Source: Liolophura sinensis
Taxonomy: Eukaryota > Mollusca > Polyplacophora > Chitonida > Chitonidae
Direction: 5' to 3'
Assembly: GCF_032854445.1 (NCBI RefSeq)
Contig: NC_088295.1
Coordinates: forward strand, 11,207,385-11,271,384
DNA: 64,000 bases
The position numbers and the translations under genes are program-made. The notes below the pieces were generated by a model, which made no database searches, was not told the DNA's origin, and saw only the letters and a program-made list of their open reading frames with translations. Positions 63,276 to 64,000 of the stretch are shown here, piece after piece (position 1 is the stretch's first letter; each line of letters begins with the position of its first letter).

Positions 63276-64000
63276 GTAAATCTAATCAAAGTGTTGTTAT
63301 TATTTTAAAATATCCCAAAATAATGTCTTTCGCAAAATATCAGCCACTTCTGTGCACATGTTACCATTCAAAATCAGTAGTAAAGCTCTGAATTTGTGAA
63401 ACTCTTTGCATTATAACTTGTTCAAACTTTAGAACCATAAATACTATATATTCAATGTAGTACAGGTGCCAATCTGATATTTACTTGAACGGCAATAATT
63501 TGAGTTATTCGTGGCAAATACAGAGAATTTGATAGGATTGGCAAATTGGGATTTTTGTTGTCAAAAATCTCTGGATTAGCTAACCTCTTTTATGAAGTAA
63601 TGTGTCTTATTTTCAACATCCGTATCCTGCTGTTTGTAATTTGTCACAGGGTCAAAGAAATGTTGATTGCTGATACGTGTACGTGAACATCATTTATGTA
63701 CTTGTAATTCGAATGTTGACAACTGTCATGTTTGTGAGTGAAGGAAACCAAAATGTTTGTGGTTAACCTTGATCAGCTGACAGACACATACGTGTACCTG
63801 TCAGACTGTTGATGGACGTGTTAGAATTGATTTTGAGTATGGCCTTTATAAGCATGAAGGGCCGAGTGGCGATTAGCAAAGCACCCGTGTAAATACGTGT
63901 AAAATCACCTGAGGAATTTATGCAGCTGAAGGTAAGGTACATGTACATGGAAAAGATTCATCTTTAGACCTAAATGTACATGATAAAGTATCCAACAATA

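Overview
This window is animal nuclear DNA and holds the inside of one very large gene on the + strand: PRKDC, which encodes the DNA-dependent protein kinase catalytic subunit (DNA-PKcs). I could join 71 exons from the sequence alone (1236 to 63275). Nearly all have AG/GT borders and matching codon phase. Together they give about 9.3 kb of coding sequence, close to 3,100 residues. The first exon seen corresponds to roughly residue 155 of human DNA-PKcs and the last to roughly residue 3000 of 4128, as judged from remembered similarity. The promoter and first exons lie left of the window. The rest of the FAT domain, the kinase domain and FATC lie to the right.

The organism is probably a marine lophotrochozoan, most likely a mollusc. 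DNA-PKcs is absent from flies and nematodes but present in many other invertebrates. The introns carry tRNA-derived SINEs of molluscan style: one family ends in CAATCAAATAAATA, another in an ACTC run. A decayed Tc1-like transposase lies at the left edge. The DNA is AT-rich, with short exons and introns mostly of 200 to 1,500 bp.

Layout: 1-900 Tc1 remnant inside an intron; exons w1-w13 (1236-12422) N-terminal HEAT arm; w14-w40 (12741-35923) central HEAT solenoid; w41-w49 (36355-42068) region of the NUC194 domain, with the loop corresponding to the human S2056 (PQR) cluster in w45-w47; w50-w56 (42356-53879) later HEAT repeats; w57-w58 (54104-54760) the ABCDE autophosphorylation cluster, with ETQASQ conserved; w59-w62 linker; w63-w71 (58157-63275) start of the FAT domain. 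No second gene was found on either strand. The long ORFs in the introns are readings through tandem repeats.

The unusual feature is the amount and nature of tandem repetition. About 30% of the window is minisatellite or satellite DNA in nineteen or so arrays. In at least seven introns the repeat unit is not random intron sequence. It is a copy of the end of the neighbouring exon together with its splice site: donor side after w17, w31, w50, w61 and w69; acceptor side before w52 and w63. These arrays lay out strings of decoy donors or acceptors, 28 donors in one case. Also notable are a 4.4-kb satellite with an exact 100-bp period and a 1.5-kb higher-order repeat, whose unit matches an adjacent tRNA-derived SINE, and a one-base reading-frame problem at exon w24.
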